Of a DNA stretch of 10,299 nucleotides, positions 1-8,050 are shown piece after piece. A model generated the notes under the pieces. That model saw only the letters and a list, made by a program, of their open reading frames with translations. It did not search any database and had not been told where the DNA came from. Source of the stretch: CAZFAT01 sp964517075 (GTDB taxonomy: Bacteria > Acidobacteriota > Vicinamibacteria > Vicinamibacterales > SCN-69-37); NCBI GenBank assembly GCA_964517075.1, contig CAZFAT010000407.1, positions 1 through 10,299 of the forward strand. The letters are read 5' to 3'. Both the position numbers and the translations under genes were made by a program. Numbering within the stretch: position 1 is the first letter of the stretch; every line of letters starts with the position of its first letter.

Positions 1-1499
1 CGCAGCCCCACCATCGTCAATAGCTCGCGCACCCGCGCCGCGCGATCCGCCGCGGGCACGCCGTGCGTCGAGAGCGGCTCCGCCAGGATGTCACCGACCG
101 GCATGCGCGGATCGAGCGACGCGAGCGGATCCTGGAACACCACCTGGACGTCACGACGGATCGCGAAGCGGTCGGCCGCGGACAGGTCGCGCGTGTCGCG
201 GCCGAGCACGACGACGCGGCCGCTCGCGGGTGGGGCGAGCCGCAGGATTTCCATGATGGCGGACGTCTTGCCGCACCCGGACTCCCCCACCAGCCCGAGC
301 GTCTCGCCCGCGCGGAGGTCGAAGCTGATGCCGTCCACCGCATGCACGGTCCCGACGCGCCGCCGGAACACCGCGCCCTTGACCAGCGGAAACTGCTTGA
401 CCAGATCCTGGACGTCGAGCACGGCCGCGCGCTCGTGCCGTGGGATGCCGGCGGCGGGCGAGGGCGGCACGGCCGGCACCGGAAACACGTCGGTGCTCGT
501 CATCCCCCGGGCCTCGATGTCCGCGCTCCGATGACAGGCACTCAGATGGCCCGGACCCGACGCGGCCATCGGTGCGAGCGGCGGTTCGACCTGGACGCAG
601 ACGTCAATTCGCAGCGGACAGCGCGGCACGAACGGACACCCGGGCGGCAAGGCCAGTAGAGACGGTGGCTCGCCTTCGATCGGTGTCAGCGGCTGGCCGG
701 TACGCGCGTCGAGGCGCGGGATCGACCCGAGCAGGCCCAGGGTGTAAGGCATTCGCCCGCGGTAGAACACGTCGTCGACCGCACCCAGCTCGACGATCGT
801 GCCCGCGTACATCACGGCGACGCGATCCGCGAACCCGGCGACCACACCCAGGTCGTGCGTGATGAGGACGACCGCGGCGCCCGTGGTCTGGCGCGCCACG
901 CGGAGCACGTCCAGAATCTGCGCCTGAATCGTGACGTCGAGGGCCGTCGTCGGCTCGTCGGCAATGATCAGGTCCGGCTGATTCGCGATCGCCATCGCGA
1001 TCATCACCCGCTGCCGCATGCCGCCCGAGAACTCGTGCGGGAAGGCCGTCGCCCGCTCGGCCGCGCGCGGGATGCCCACCAGTTCGAGCAACTCGACCGC
1101 ACGGGCGCGTGCCGCCGCCGGCGTCACGCGCTCGTGCACGAGAATCGCCTCGGCGATCTGATCGCCTACCGTGTAGACCGGCGTCAGGGCCGACAGCGGA
1201 TCCTGGAACACCATCGCGATGCGCCGCCCGCGGATCGCCGACAGCTCCGCGTCGGACCGGCCGATCAGCTCCTGCCCGCGGAACCGCACCGAGCCGGTGA
1301 CCGCGGCCCGGGGCGGCAGAAGGGTCATCACCGCGAGCGACGAGACAGTCTTCCCCGATCCAGATTCGCCGACGATGCCGAGGACCTCGCCTGGGAGGAC
1401 CTGATAGGTGACCGACCGCACGGCCGCGACGCGCCCCGCCTCGCTCGGGAACGAGACGGACAGGTCCGTGACCTCGAGCAATGGAGACACCGGTGCCAT
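1..1499 (-). CDS. Fused two-domain ABC transporter ATPase, oligopeptide/dipeptide type (DppD-DppF or YejF-like), C-terminus cut off by window edge
   Basis: This is the cytoplasmic engine of the peptide-type importer encoded upstream; it would hydrolyse ATP to drive uptake. The frame is open from an ATG at 1499 to the left edge (499 codons seen). Domain 1 has Walker A GESGSGKT (residues 44-51), a Q-loop (VFQDPLSALTP), signature FSGGMRQRV near 155-163, Walker B LIIADEPT and switch His (LITHDL). It is followed by the Cys-rich oligopeptide-transporter C-terminal segment (CPFVPRCP...C...GHLSACH). After a Pro-rich linker a second ATPase begins, with Walker A GESGCGKT (405-412) and Q-loop VFQDPLASLDPR; its signature, Walker B and tail lie beyond the window. 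I read the linker codon by codon and found no stop or frameshift, so the fusion is real in this sequence. The start lies 3 bases after the upstream permease stop, and a GGGGGA stretch at the end of that gene could serve as its ribosome site. The substrate is unknown: peptides, nickel and other small molecules all use this family. Confidence 0.93.
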   Translation of the reverse strand, partial: MAPVSPLLEVTDLSVSFPSEAGRVAAVRSVTYQVLPGEVLGIVGESGSGKTVSSLAVMTLLPPRAAVTGSVRFRGQELIGRSDAELSAIRGRRIAMVFQDPLSALTPVYTVGDQIAEAILVHERVTPAAARARAVELLELVGIPRAAERATAFPHEFSGGMRQRVMIAMAIANQPDLIIADEPTTALDVTIQAQILDVLRVARQTTGAAVVLITHDLGVVAGFADRVAVMYAGTIVELGAVDDVFYRGRMPYTLGLLGSIPRLDARTGQPLTPIEGEPPSLLALPPGCPFVPRCPLRIDVCVQVEPPLAPMAASGPGHLSACHRSADIEARGMTSTDVFPVPAVPPSPAAGIPRHERAAVLDVQDLVKQFPLVKGAVFRRRVGTVHAVDGISFDLRAGETLGLVGESGCGKTSAIMEILRLAPPASGRVVVLGRDTRDLSAADRFAIRRDVQVVFQDPLASLDPRMPVGDILAEPLSTHGVPAADRAARVRELLTMVGL

Positions 1500-1502
1500 C
1501 CG

Positions 1503-2420
1503 CTACCGTCCCCCGCCGGCGCCGCCATGGGGATCGAGCGCGTCGCGCAGGCCGTCGCCCACCAGGTTGATCGCGAGCACGAGGACGACGAGCAGGCCGC
1601 TCGGAAAGTAGAACTGCCAGGAGAACGTCAGCGCGGCGCCGGCGTGGTCACCGATGAGCGTGCCGAGTGACACGTCGGGCGGCTGCACGCCGAACCCGAA
1701 GAACGAGAGGCCTACTTCCGCGAGAATCAGCGAGCTGACGTTGATCGTCGCGTCGATGATCAGGAGCGACGCCATGTTGGGCAGCAGGTGCCGGAAGATG
1801 ATGCGCCAGCCCGGCACGCCCATCAGCCGCGCGGCATGCACGAACTCGCGCTCCTTGAGCGACAGCGTCGTGCCGCGGACGATGCGGGCGGTGATCATCC
1901 ACTGGAACCCCGCGAGCAGCACGACGAAGATCAGCCACGTCTCGCCGCGAAAGGCCGGCGAGACGATCGCGATGATCAGGAACGCCGGCAACACCAGCAG
2001 CAGGTCGATGATGGTGAGCAGCACCGTGTTCAGCGTGCCGCCGAAGTAGCCGGCGAACGCCCCCACGACGGCCGCCAGCGCCGTGGCCATGACCGCACCG
2101 ATCAGCCCAATCACCAGCGACTTCTGCAGCCCTCTCATCGTCAGCGCGAACATGTCGAAGCCCGTCTGGGTGGTGCCGAACCAGTGCGACGCTGAGGGCG
2201 GCGACAGGAACGCGCGCGTGTCGAGCTCGTTGTACTGCCAGGGCGCGACGAACGGGCTCAGATAGGCGGCGGCGAACAACAGGACGACCACGGCGAGACC
2301 CACGAGGGCGAGGCGCTGGCGACGGAAGCGACGGAACACGAGCTGCCGGCGCGAGACGACCGCGTCCACGCCGGCCGGCGCCAGCGGATCAGACGCGGAC
2401 CCGGGGGTCGAGAGCGGCAT
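1503..2420 (-). CDS. ABC transporter permease, DppC/OppC type
   Basis: Inner-membrane permease that should pair with the DppB-like protein to form the translocation path of the importer. With the ATG at 2420 the protein is 305 residues, the usual size for this family. One membrane helix near residues 38-58 follows a basic N-terminus (RRFRRQRLALVG). Further helices lie roughly at 103-125, 130-153, 163-183, 218-242 and 272-292. The short conserved segment FGTTQTGFDMF (81-91) corresponds to the GTDxxGRD-like motif typical of DppC proteins. The ATPase-contact (EAA) loop is seen at about 190-213 (EREFVHAARLMGVPGW...). The start is uncertain: an upstream TTG at 2447 and an internal GTG at 2369 are alternatives, and none has a good Shine-Dalgarno site. 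Any of the first two overlaps the end of the preceding permease, which suggests translational coupling. Confidence 0.93.
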   Translation of the reverse strand: MPLSTPGSASDPLAPAGVDAVVSRRQLVFRRFRRQRLALVGLAVVVLLFAAAYLSPFVAPWQYNELDTRAFLSPPSASHWFGTTQTGFDMFALTMRGLQKSLVIGLIGAVMATALAAVVGAFAGYFGGTLNTVLLTIIDLLLVLPAFLIIAIVSPAFRGETWLIFVVLLAGFQWMITARIVRGTTLSLKEREFVHAARLMGVPGWRIIFRHLLPNMASLLIIDATINVSSLILAEVGLSFFGFGVQPPDVSLGTLIGDHAGAALTFSWQFYFPSGLLVVLVLAINLVGDGLRDALDPHGGAGGGR

Positions 2421-3381
2421 AGGCCAGGTCGGACAGGAATCCGGCAATCAGCACCAGGACGCCGACGAACAGCGTCACCGCGGCGACCGCGTTGACGTCC
2501 TGCTTGATGACGGAGTCCACGAAGAACTCCCCCATGCCGTGCCAGCCGAAGATCTTCTCGGTGAAGGTCGCGCCGACGAACAGCAGCGCGAACTGGTAGG
2601 CGAAGAAGGTGGCCATGGGGATGAGCGCGGTGCGGAGCCCGTGCGTGACGAGCGCCCGCGCCCGCCGCAGCCCCTTCGCGCGGGCGGTGCGCAGGAAGTC
2701 GCTGCCCAGCACGTCGAGCATGGCGTTGCGCTGATAGCGGCTGTAGAAGGCGACGCTGCCGGCGGTGAGCACGAGCGACGGCAGCACGAGGTGCGCCAGC
2801 CGATCCGTCACGCCGGCCCAGGACCACGGGTCGAGGCCGGGCGTCATTTCTCCCGTGGTGTAGAGCAGCTTCACGTCGCCCGTGAACCCGAGCGCGTTGT
2901 TCAGCGCGATGCCCGCGTTCTTCAGCAGCACCGCGAGGACGACGACGGGGATGGAGAGGATGACGAACGAGAAGAGGGCGAGCAGGCGATCGTCGAGGCG
3001 GTACTGGTGCACGGCGCCGTACGCGCCGGCGGCCACGCCGAGCAGGGTGCCGAGGAGCGACCCGACCAGCAGCAGGCGGAGGCTCACCCACATGCGGCGG
3101 CCGATCTCCTCGTTGAGCGGGATGTTGTCCACGGTGCGGCCGAGATCGCCCCGGAGAATGCTACCGGTCCAGCGCCCGAAGCGCTCGGCGAGCGGCCGCT
3201 TGTCGTTCATGTTGAGCGCGTCGAGCGCGGCGTCGACCGTGGCCTCGGGCGGCGGCGGGTTGCGCCCTTCGTAGCGCGACCGCGGGTGGAGCTGCGTCGC
3301 GGCGAGGACGTAGGCCGCAGTGGTCGACACGACCACCAGCACGACGAGATAGGCCACGCGCCGGATCAGGAACCTCAGCAT
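2389..3381 (-). CDS. ABC transporter permease, DppB/OppB type
   Basis: First gene of the importer operon. The 330-residue product begins MLRFLIRRVAYLVVLVV, the classic DppB start with a basic patch and a first helix (9-28), then a long extracytoplasmic loop with GDLGRTV (78-84). Further helices lie at about 100-122, 133-153, 196-213, 253-275 and 298-320. The EAA contact loop is at 230-250 (LRTARAKGLRRARALVTHGL), and the C-terminus has the family ending AALDPRVRV. I chose the ATG at 3381, because it places the usual MLRxxxRR motif first and follows a G-rich stretch (GGGGGCG). The reading frame also extends to a GTG at 3420. The sequence style (SRYQRNAMLDVLGSDF, EKIFGWHGMGE) reminds me of actinobacterial peptide permeases more than of the proteobacterial DppB proteins. 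That is an impression from memory, not an alignment. Confidence 0.93.
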   Translation of the reverse strand: MLRFLIRRVAYLVVLVVVSTTAAYVLAATQLHPRSRYEGRNPPPPEATVDAALDALNMNDKRPLAERFGRWTGSILRGDLGRTVDNIPLNEEIGRRMWVSLRLLLVGSLLGTLLGVAAGAYGAVHQYRLDDRLLALFSFVILSIPVVVLAVLLKNAGIALNNALGFTGDVKLLYTTGEMTPGLDPWSWAGVTDRLAHLVLPSLVLTAGSVAFYSRYQRNAMLDVLGSDFLRTARAKGLRRARALVTHGLRTALIPMATFFAYQFALLFVGATFTEKIFGWHGMGEFFVDSVIKQDVNAVAAVTLFVGVLVLIAGFLSDLAYAALDPRVRV

Positions 3382-3482
3382 CGCATCGCCCCCGCATCCG
3401 ACGGACCCGGCGGCCCGCACAGCCTATCAAGATCCGCCCACGTTCCTGGCGGCGCTTCGCCGTTGCTGGTAGGCTCCGGCTG
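3382..3482. promoter_or_regulatory. Divergent intergenic region between the transporter operon and the acetyltransferase gene
   Basis: These 101 bp separate two genes read in opposite directions, so both promoters should lie here or overlap the gene starts. I see no convincing -35/-10 pair on either strand, no -24/-12 element and no strong inverted repeat. The statement that promoters are here rests on gene layout only. Confidence 0.4.
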
Positions 3483-6161
3483 ATGCCCGTCCGTTTCCCC
3501 AATCGTCATGGCGCCGACATCGTGCTGCGCGACGGCTCGACGTTGCTGCTGCGCGAGGCCCGGCCCGACGATGCCGCGGCGCTCAAGACCTTTCACGACG
3601 GACTCTCGCCCGCGAGTCTCTATTCGCGGTTCTTCGGCGTGCCGCGTTCCAGCGCGCCGGAGGTCTCGCGCCTGCTCGGCGCCGATCCCGACCAGGACGT
3701 CGTGCTCGTCGGCCAGTCCGGCGGCCGCATCCTGGCCGTCGGCACCTATCTCCGCCATCGCACGCAGCCGGATCGCGCCGAAGTGGCGTTTGCGATTGCC
3801 GACGCCGTGCAGGGCCGCGGCGTGGGCACCCGCCTGCTCGAGATGCTCGCCGAGATCGCGCGGACGCGCGAGATTGAGTGGTTCGACGCCTACGTGCTGG
3901 CCGACAACGTCCAGATGCTGCGCGTCTTCGAGGACTCGGGGCTGATGCTGGAACGCCGCGTCGACGGCGACGCGCACCACATCGTGCTGTCGCTCGCACG
4001 CACGGATCGCAGCCGGGAGCGCGCGGACGCGCGCGCGATGACCGCCGCCACGGCCTCCATCACCTCCGTCGTCGCGCCCGGCAGCGTCGCCGTCGTCGGC
4101 GCCAGCCGCACGCGCGGCAGGATTGGATCGGAGCTGCTGCACAACATCCTCGAGGGCGGGTATACGGGACGGCTCTCCGTCGTCCACCCGTCGGCGGCGT
4201 CGATCGACGGCGTCACGGCCTACCCGTCCGTGAGCGGGATTCCCGGCACGGTGGACCTGGCGATCATTGCCGTGCCGGCCGCGCAGGTCCTCGACGTGAT
4301 GGACGCGTGCATTGCCAAAGGGGTGAAGGCCGCGGTGGTCATCAGCGCGGGCTTCAGCGAGGTCGGCGCCGAGGGACGGGCGCGCGAAACGGCGCTCCTC
4401 GAACGGGTCCGCGAAGCCGGCATCCGTCTGGTGGGTCCGAACTGCATGGGCATCATCAACACGGACCCGGCGATCCGGCTGAACGCCACGTTCGCGCCCA
4501 TCGCGCCGCGGCCCGGACGGGTGGCGCTCTCGACGCAGAGCGGCGCGCTCGGCTTCGCCATTCTCGACTACGCGCGGCAGCTCAACATCGGGTTCTCCAC
4601 GTTCATCTCCGTCGGCAACAAGGCGGACGTGTCGGGCAACGACCTGATGCAGTACTGGGCGCGCGATCCGCAGACGGACGTCATCCTGCTGTACCTCGAG
4701 AGCTTCGGCAACCCGCGCAAGTTCTCGCAGATCGCGCGGCGCGTGGCGCGCCTGAAGCCGGTCGTGGCCGTCAAGGCCGGCCGATCGCGGGCGGGATCGC
4801 GGGCGGCCGCGTCCCATACCGGCGCTCTCGCCGCCAGCGACGCCATCGTCGACGCGCTCTTCCAGCAGACGGGCGCGATTCGGACGAACACGCTCGAGGA
4901 GCTGTTCGACGTCGCGGCGCTCGTCGCCAATCAGCCGATCCCGCGCGGGCGCCGGGTGGCCATTCTCACCAACGCCGGCGGGCCGGGCATTCTCGCCGCC
5001 GACACCTGCGAGGCGCACGGGCTGCAGCTGCCGGCGCTCTCGGAGGCGACCGTCGCCGCACTGCGCCGGATTCTGCCGGCCGCGGCCGCCGTCGGCAATC
5101 CGGTGGACATGATCGCGTCGGCGACGGCCGCCCAGTACGACGGCGCGCTCTCGGCCCTGCTGCGCGACGACGCCGTGGATGGGGTGCTCGCGATCTTCAT
5201 TCCGCCGCTCGTCACGCAGGCGGAGGACGCGGCAAGCGCCATTCAGCGCGCGACCGACGCCCATCCCGGCAAGCCGGTGCTCGCCGTCTGCATGTCCACG
5301 GCGCCCACGCCGGCGGCGCTGACGTCCGTGCCCAACTACCGGTTTCCGGAATCAGCCGCCATCGCGCTCGCGCGAGCGGCCGCCTACGGCGAGTGGCGGC
5401 TCCGGCCCGAGGGCACGGTGCCGACGTTTCTCGATCTGGATCGTGACGCGGCCCGGGACATCGCCGAGCAGGCGTTGGCGCGCGGCGGCGGCTGGCTGCC
5501 GCCCGACGCCGCGCAAGGCCTGCTGGACGCGGTGCGGCTGCCGGCCGCGACGAGCGCCGTCGTGACCACGGAGGATCGCGTCGTCGCCGAAGCCGACCGC
5601 ATCGGATATCCCGTCGCGCTGAAGGCCGTGGGCCCGGACATCCTTCACAAGGCGGACATCGGCGGCCTGCGCCTCAACCTCCGCGACGCTGCCGCGGTCA
5701 CCGCGGCGTGGCGCGACCTGCACGGCCGGCTCGGCGACCGGCTCAGCGGCGTGCTCGTCCAGCAGATGGTGCCCGGCGGCGTCGAGATGCTGGTCGGCGT
5801 CATCGACGACCCGGCGTTCGGCCACGTGATCGCCTGCGCCACCGGCGGGACGATGACCGAGCTGTTCGCGGACCGGCAGCTCCGGCTGCACCCGCTGACC
5901 GATCTCGACGCGCGCGATCTCGTGTCAGGACTTCGCGGTGCGGCGCTGCTCCGCGGCTACCGCGGCAGCCCGGTCATGGACGAACCCGCGCTCCTCACCG
6001 CGCTCCTGCGCCTCTCGGCGCTCGTCGATCTGTGTCCGGAGATCCGTGAACTCGACATCAACCCGCTGGTCGTCCTGCCCGCAGGCCTCTGCGCGCTCGA
6101 CGTGCGCGTGCGGATCGAGCCCCCGGCCCCGCCGCCGGCGACACGGCGGGTGAACTACTGA
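3483..6161 (+). CDS. Pat-like bifunctional protein: N-terminal GNAT acetyltransferase fused to NDP-forming acyl-CoA synthetase module
   Basis: Likely a protein lysine acetyltransferase of the Pat family, which uses acetyl-CoA to acetylate and switch off enzymes such as acetyl-CoA synthetase. The 892 residues carry, in order: a GNAT domain (about 15-175) with acetyl-CoA loop QGRGVG (110-115) and a candidate catalytic Glu100 (AEVAFAI); a Rossmann CoA-binding domain from about 198 (VAVVGAS at 202-208; VGPNCMGI further on); a succinyl-CoA-ligase-like domain with His445 in the SHTGAL motif; and an ATP-grasp domain (about 650-885) with HKADIGG at His722 and the closing motif ELDINPLVV. In E. coli/Salmonella PatZ the GNAT domain is C-terminal; GNAT-first order is known from Streptomyces PatA. 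Both His positions used for phosphoryl transfer in active ADP-forming acetyl-CoA synthetases are kept, so ligase activity cannot be excluded. The ATG at 3483 fits the GNAT start, but its ribosome site is weak. No acs-like target gene is in the window. The stop abuts the stop of the convergent gene. Confidence 0.9.
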   Translation: MPVRFPNRHGADIVLRDGSTLLLREARPDDAAALKTFHDGLSPASLYSRFFGVPRSSAPEVSRLLGADPDQDVVLVGQSGGRILAVGTYLRHRTQPDRAEVAFAIADAVQGRGVGTRLLEMLAEIARTREIEWFDAYVLADNVQMLRVFEDSGLMLERRVDGDAHHIVLSLARTDRSRERADARAMTAATASITSVVAPGSVAVVGASRTRGRIGSELLHNILEGGYTGRLSVVHPSAASIDGVTAYPSVSGIPGTVDLAIIAVPAAQVLDVMDACIAKGVKAAVVISAGFSEVGAEGRARETALLERVREAGIRLVGPNCMGIINTDPAIRLNATFAPIAPRPGRVALSTQSGALGFAILDYARQLNIGFSTFISVGNKADVSGNDLMQYWARDPQTDVILLYLESFGNPRKFSQIARRVARLKPVVAVKAGRSRAGSRAAASHTGALAASDAIVDALFQQTGAIRTNTLEELFDVAALVANQPIPRGRRVAILTNAGGPGILAADTCEAHGLQLPALSEATVAALRRILPAAAAVGNPVDMIASATAAQYDGALSALLRDDAVDGVLAIFIPPLVTQAEDAASAIQRATDAHPGKPVLAVCMSTAPTPAALTSVPNYRFPESAAIALARAAAYGEWRLRPEGTVPTFLDLDRDAARDIAEQALARGGGWLPPDAAQGLLDAVRLPAATSAVVTTEDRVVAEADRIGYPVALKAVGPDILHKADIGGLRLNLRDAAAVTAAWRDLHGRLGDRLSGVLVQQMVPGGVEMLVGVIDDPAFGHVIACATGGTMTELFADRQLRLHPLTDLDARDLVSGLRGAALLRGYRGSPVMDEPALLTALLRLSALVDLCPEIRELDINPLVVLPAGLCALDVRVRIEPPAPPPATRRVNY

Positions 6162-7568
6162 TTACAGGTCGGCTCCTCCAGTCGCGCCTGGAAACTTCAA
6201 CCCGTACTTCTCCATCCGGTACCGGATCTGATCGCGGTGCAGACCGAGGAGCACGGCGGCGCGGGTCTGGTTGCCGTTCGTGCGCTCGAGGGCAAGCACG
6301 ATGAGGTCGCGCTCGAGATCGTCGAGGCGAAGGCCTTCGGGCGGCAACTGTACACCGCCGACGACGGCGGCTGGCGCGGGTGAGGCGCCGATCCCAGGCC
6401 CGCGCAGGCTGTCGAAATCCCCCGGTTCGAGTACCGCGTGCTCGGCGAGCAACACGGCCCGCTCGATGACATTGCGCAGCTCGCGGACGTTACCGGGCCA
6501 GGCGTAGGCCAACAGCGCCGCCTCGGCCGCCGCGCTCAGACCGCGCACCGGCTTGCGGAACTCATGGCCGAATGTCAGGAGGAAATGGCCGGCCAGGAGC
6601 AAGACGTCGCGGCCGCGCTCCCGCAAGGGCGGCATGGCCACGCGCATGACATTCAGCCGGTAGTAGAGGTCTTCGCGGAACTTGCCGTCGCGGACCTGCC
6701 GCTCGAGATCCTGGTTGGTCGCGGCAATGACGCGGACGTCGACCTTGACGTCGGCGCTCCCGCCCACGCGCCGGAAGGTCTTCTCCTCGAGGAACCGGAG
6801 GAGCTTCGCCTGCAGCGTCGGCACGGTCTCGGCAATCTCGTCGAGGAAGACGGTGCCCTGATCGGCCTGCTCGAAGAGGCCGCGCTTCTGCTGACGCGCG
6901 TCGGTGAACGCGCCCCGCTCGTGCCCGAAGAGCTCCGATTCGAGCAGCGTTTCGGGCAGCGCCGAACAGGTGATGTTCAGGAACGGCCCGCCGGCGCGGC
7001 GGCTGCCGTAGTGCACCACCTTGGCGAGCAAATCCTTGCCGGTCCCGCTGTCGCCGGTGATGAGCACGGTGGACGCCGGGCTCTCGGCGATCTTCGCGGC
7101 CAGCTGCCGGACCTGCTGCATGGGCGCCGACTCGCCAATCATCGACTCGAAGCCGAACGGGCGCGCCAGGTCCTCCTTCAGACGGCGCAGCTCGCGGCGC
7201 GATCCGGTGGCCTCGATCGCGCGCGTGAGCCGCAGCGCGACGTCGTGCACTTCGAACGGCTTCGCGACGTAATCCGAGGCGCCGGCTTTCACCGCGGCCA
7301 CGACGACGTCGACCTCGGTGTTGGCGGTCAGCATGATCACCGGCAGTTCGGGATCGTGCTGATGGAGCAGGCGCAGCACCGCGATGCCGTCACCGTCCGG
7401 GAGGTGATAGTCGAGAATCGCGGCATCCACGCCGCGAGCGGCCAGGTCCATCGCCTCCGCCACGGTCGCGGCCTGCACGGGCTCCATGCCGTCGGCGCGC
7501 AGCCGCTCCGAGAGCGACCACCGCACCAGGCGCTCGTCGTCCAGGACCAGCACGCGGCGTTCGGGCAT
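6162..7568 (-). CDS. NtrC-family sigma-54-dependent response regulator with variant GAFTDA loop
   Basis: Cytoplasmic transcription activator that, when phosphorylated, should use ATP to open sigma-54 promoters. The 468 residues are a full-length NtrC layout. The receiver has acidic pocket D10-D11-E12, phosphoacceptor Asp53 (ILDYHLPD), Thr81 and Lys103. The AAA+ domain has Walker A GDSGTGKD (172-179), the sigma-54 contact loop GAFTDA (219-224), Walker B VFLDE (Asp243-Glu244), sensor I VIAATNQDL and the arginine-finger segment REDLYYRLNV. A Fis-type helix-turn-helix closes the protein (about 433-455, NQTRAAVLLGLHRDQIRYRM). The GAFTDA loop departs from the canonical GAFTGA; the GTC triplet at 6900-6902 on the plus strand reads as GAC (Asp) on the coding strand. 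The start ATG shares one base with the stop of the preceding receiver gene (TGATG), so the two are translationally coupled. The obvious target is the divergent NirK-like gene, which has a -24/-12 promoter candidate. Confidence 0.95.
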   Translation of the reverse strand: MPERRVLVLDDERLVRWSLSERLRADGMEPVQAATVAEAMDLAARGVDAAILDYHLPDGDGIAVLRLLHQHDPELPVIMLTANTEVDVVVAAVKAGASDYVAKPFEVHDVALRLTRAIEATGSRRELRRLKEDLARPFGFESMIGESAPMQQVRQLAAKIAESPASTVLITGDSGTGKDLLAKVVHYGSRRAGGPFLNITCSALPETLLESELFGHERGAFTDARQQKRGLFEQADQGTVFLDEIAETVPTLQAKLLRFLEEKTFRRVGGSADVKVDVRVIAATNQDLERQVRDGKFREDLYYRLNVMRVAMPPLRERGRDVLLLAGHFLLTFGHEFRKPVRGLSAAAEAALLAYAWPGNVRELRNVIERAVLLAEHAVLEPGDFDSLRGPGIGASPAPAAVVGGVQLPPEGLRLDDLERDLIVLALERTNGNQTRAAVLLGLHRDQIRYRMEKYGLKFPGATGGADL

Positions 7569-8038
7569 CAGGATCGGGGGGAGGCCGACGACTCGACCAG
7601 CGAGACCAGGGCGCTCACCTGGAACGGTTTGTCAATGACGGTGAGCGCGCCGAGGGTGAGCGCCTGCGCACGCATATCGGCGTCGCCGTAGGCGGTCATC
7701 AGCAGCACGGTCGCGGCGGGAAGCCGATCGCGCACGTCCTTCAACAGCGACAGGTCTCGTCGATCGGGCAGCCGGTAGTCGAGGATCACGACGTGGAACC
7801 GGTTGGGCTGGTCATCAATGAGCGCGAGCGCCTCTCCGGCCGTGCCGGCTTCGGCCACGTCGTGGCCGGATCGCGTCAGCCCTTTCCGCAGCGACCAGCG
7901 GATCAACGGTTCATCGTCCACGACCAGCACCGACAGGCCTGAGGGCTTTTTCCCGGTCGCTGCGGGATCTGACGCCACGGAGTCGGTGGGTGCACCATCC
8001 GATCCCTTGTGCAGCGGGGATGTCGTGTACAGGTCCAT
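7568..8038 (-). CDS. Stand-alone response regulator receiver protein (no output domain)
   Basis: A 156-residue protein consisting of a polar, probably disordered N-terminal tail (about 1-34, rich in Ser, Asp, Pro and Lys) and one receiver domain (35-150). The acidic pair Asp41-Asp42, phosphoacceptor Asp87 (ILDYRLPD), Thr115 and Lys137 are all present, so it should be phosphorylated. It stops soon after the last receiver helix, with no DNA-binding or enzymatic part. It lies between the kinase (12-bp gap) and the sigma-54 activator (1-base overlap). Its receiver resembles that of the activator: both share DDExLxRWSL near the start and ILDYxLPD around the acceptor Asp. This suggests origin by duplication. 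Possible roles are a phosphate sink competing with the activator, a phosphorelay intermediate, or a partner of another protein; the sequence does not decide. No clear Shine-Dalgarno site precedes the ATG. Confidence 0.93.
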   Translation of the reverse strand: MDLYTTSPLHKGSDGAPTDSVASDPAATGKKPSGLSVLVVDDEPLIRWSLRKGLTRSGHDVAEAGTAGEALALIDDQPNRFHVVILDYRLPDRRDLSLLKDVRDRLPAATVLLMTAYGDADMRAQALTLGALTVIDKPFQVSALVSLVESSASPRS

Positions 8039-8050
8039 GATGCCGAACGC

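Noticed and set aside
480..510. Possible gene boundary between two separate ATPase genes at the Pro-rich linker
   Set aside because: The frame runs through without a stop; an internal ATG exists (plus-strand CAT at 504-506), but there is no stop before it, so a single fused protein is the simplest reading.
855..1670. Plus-strand open frame of 271 codons opposite the ATPase and permease genes
   Set aside because: Composition is that of a shadow frame, and the opposite strand holds intact Walker motifs and signature.
3375..5264. Long 629-codon open frame on the minus strand across the Pat-like gene
   Set aside because: Its translation is Arg/Gly/Asp/His-rich with no domain pattern, while the plus-strand frame gives a full multi-domain protein; typical shadow frame of GC-rich DNA.
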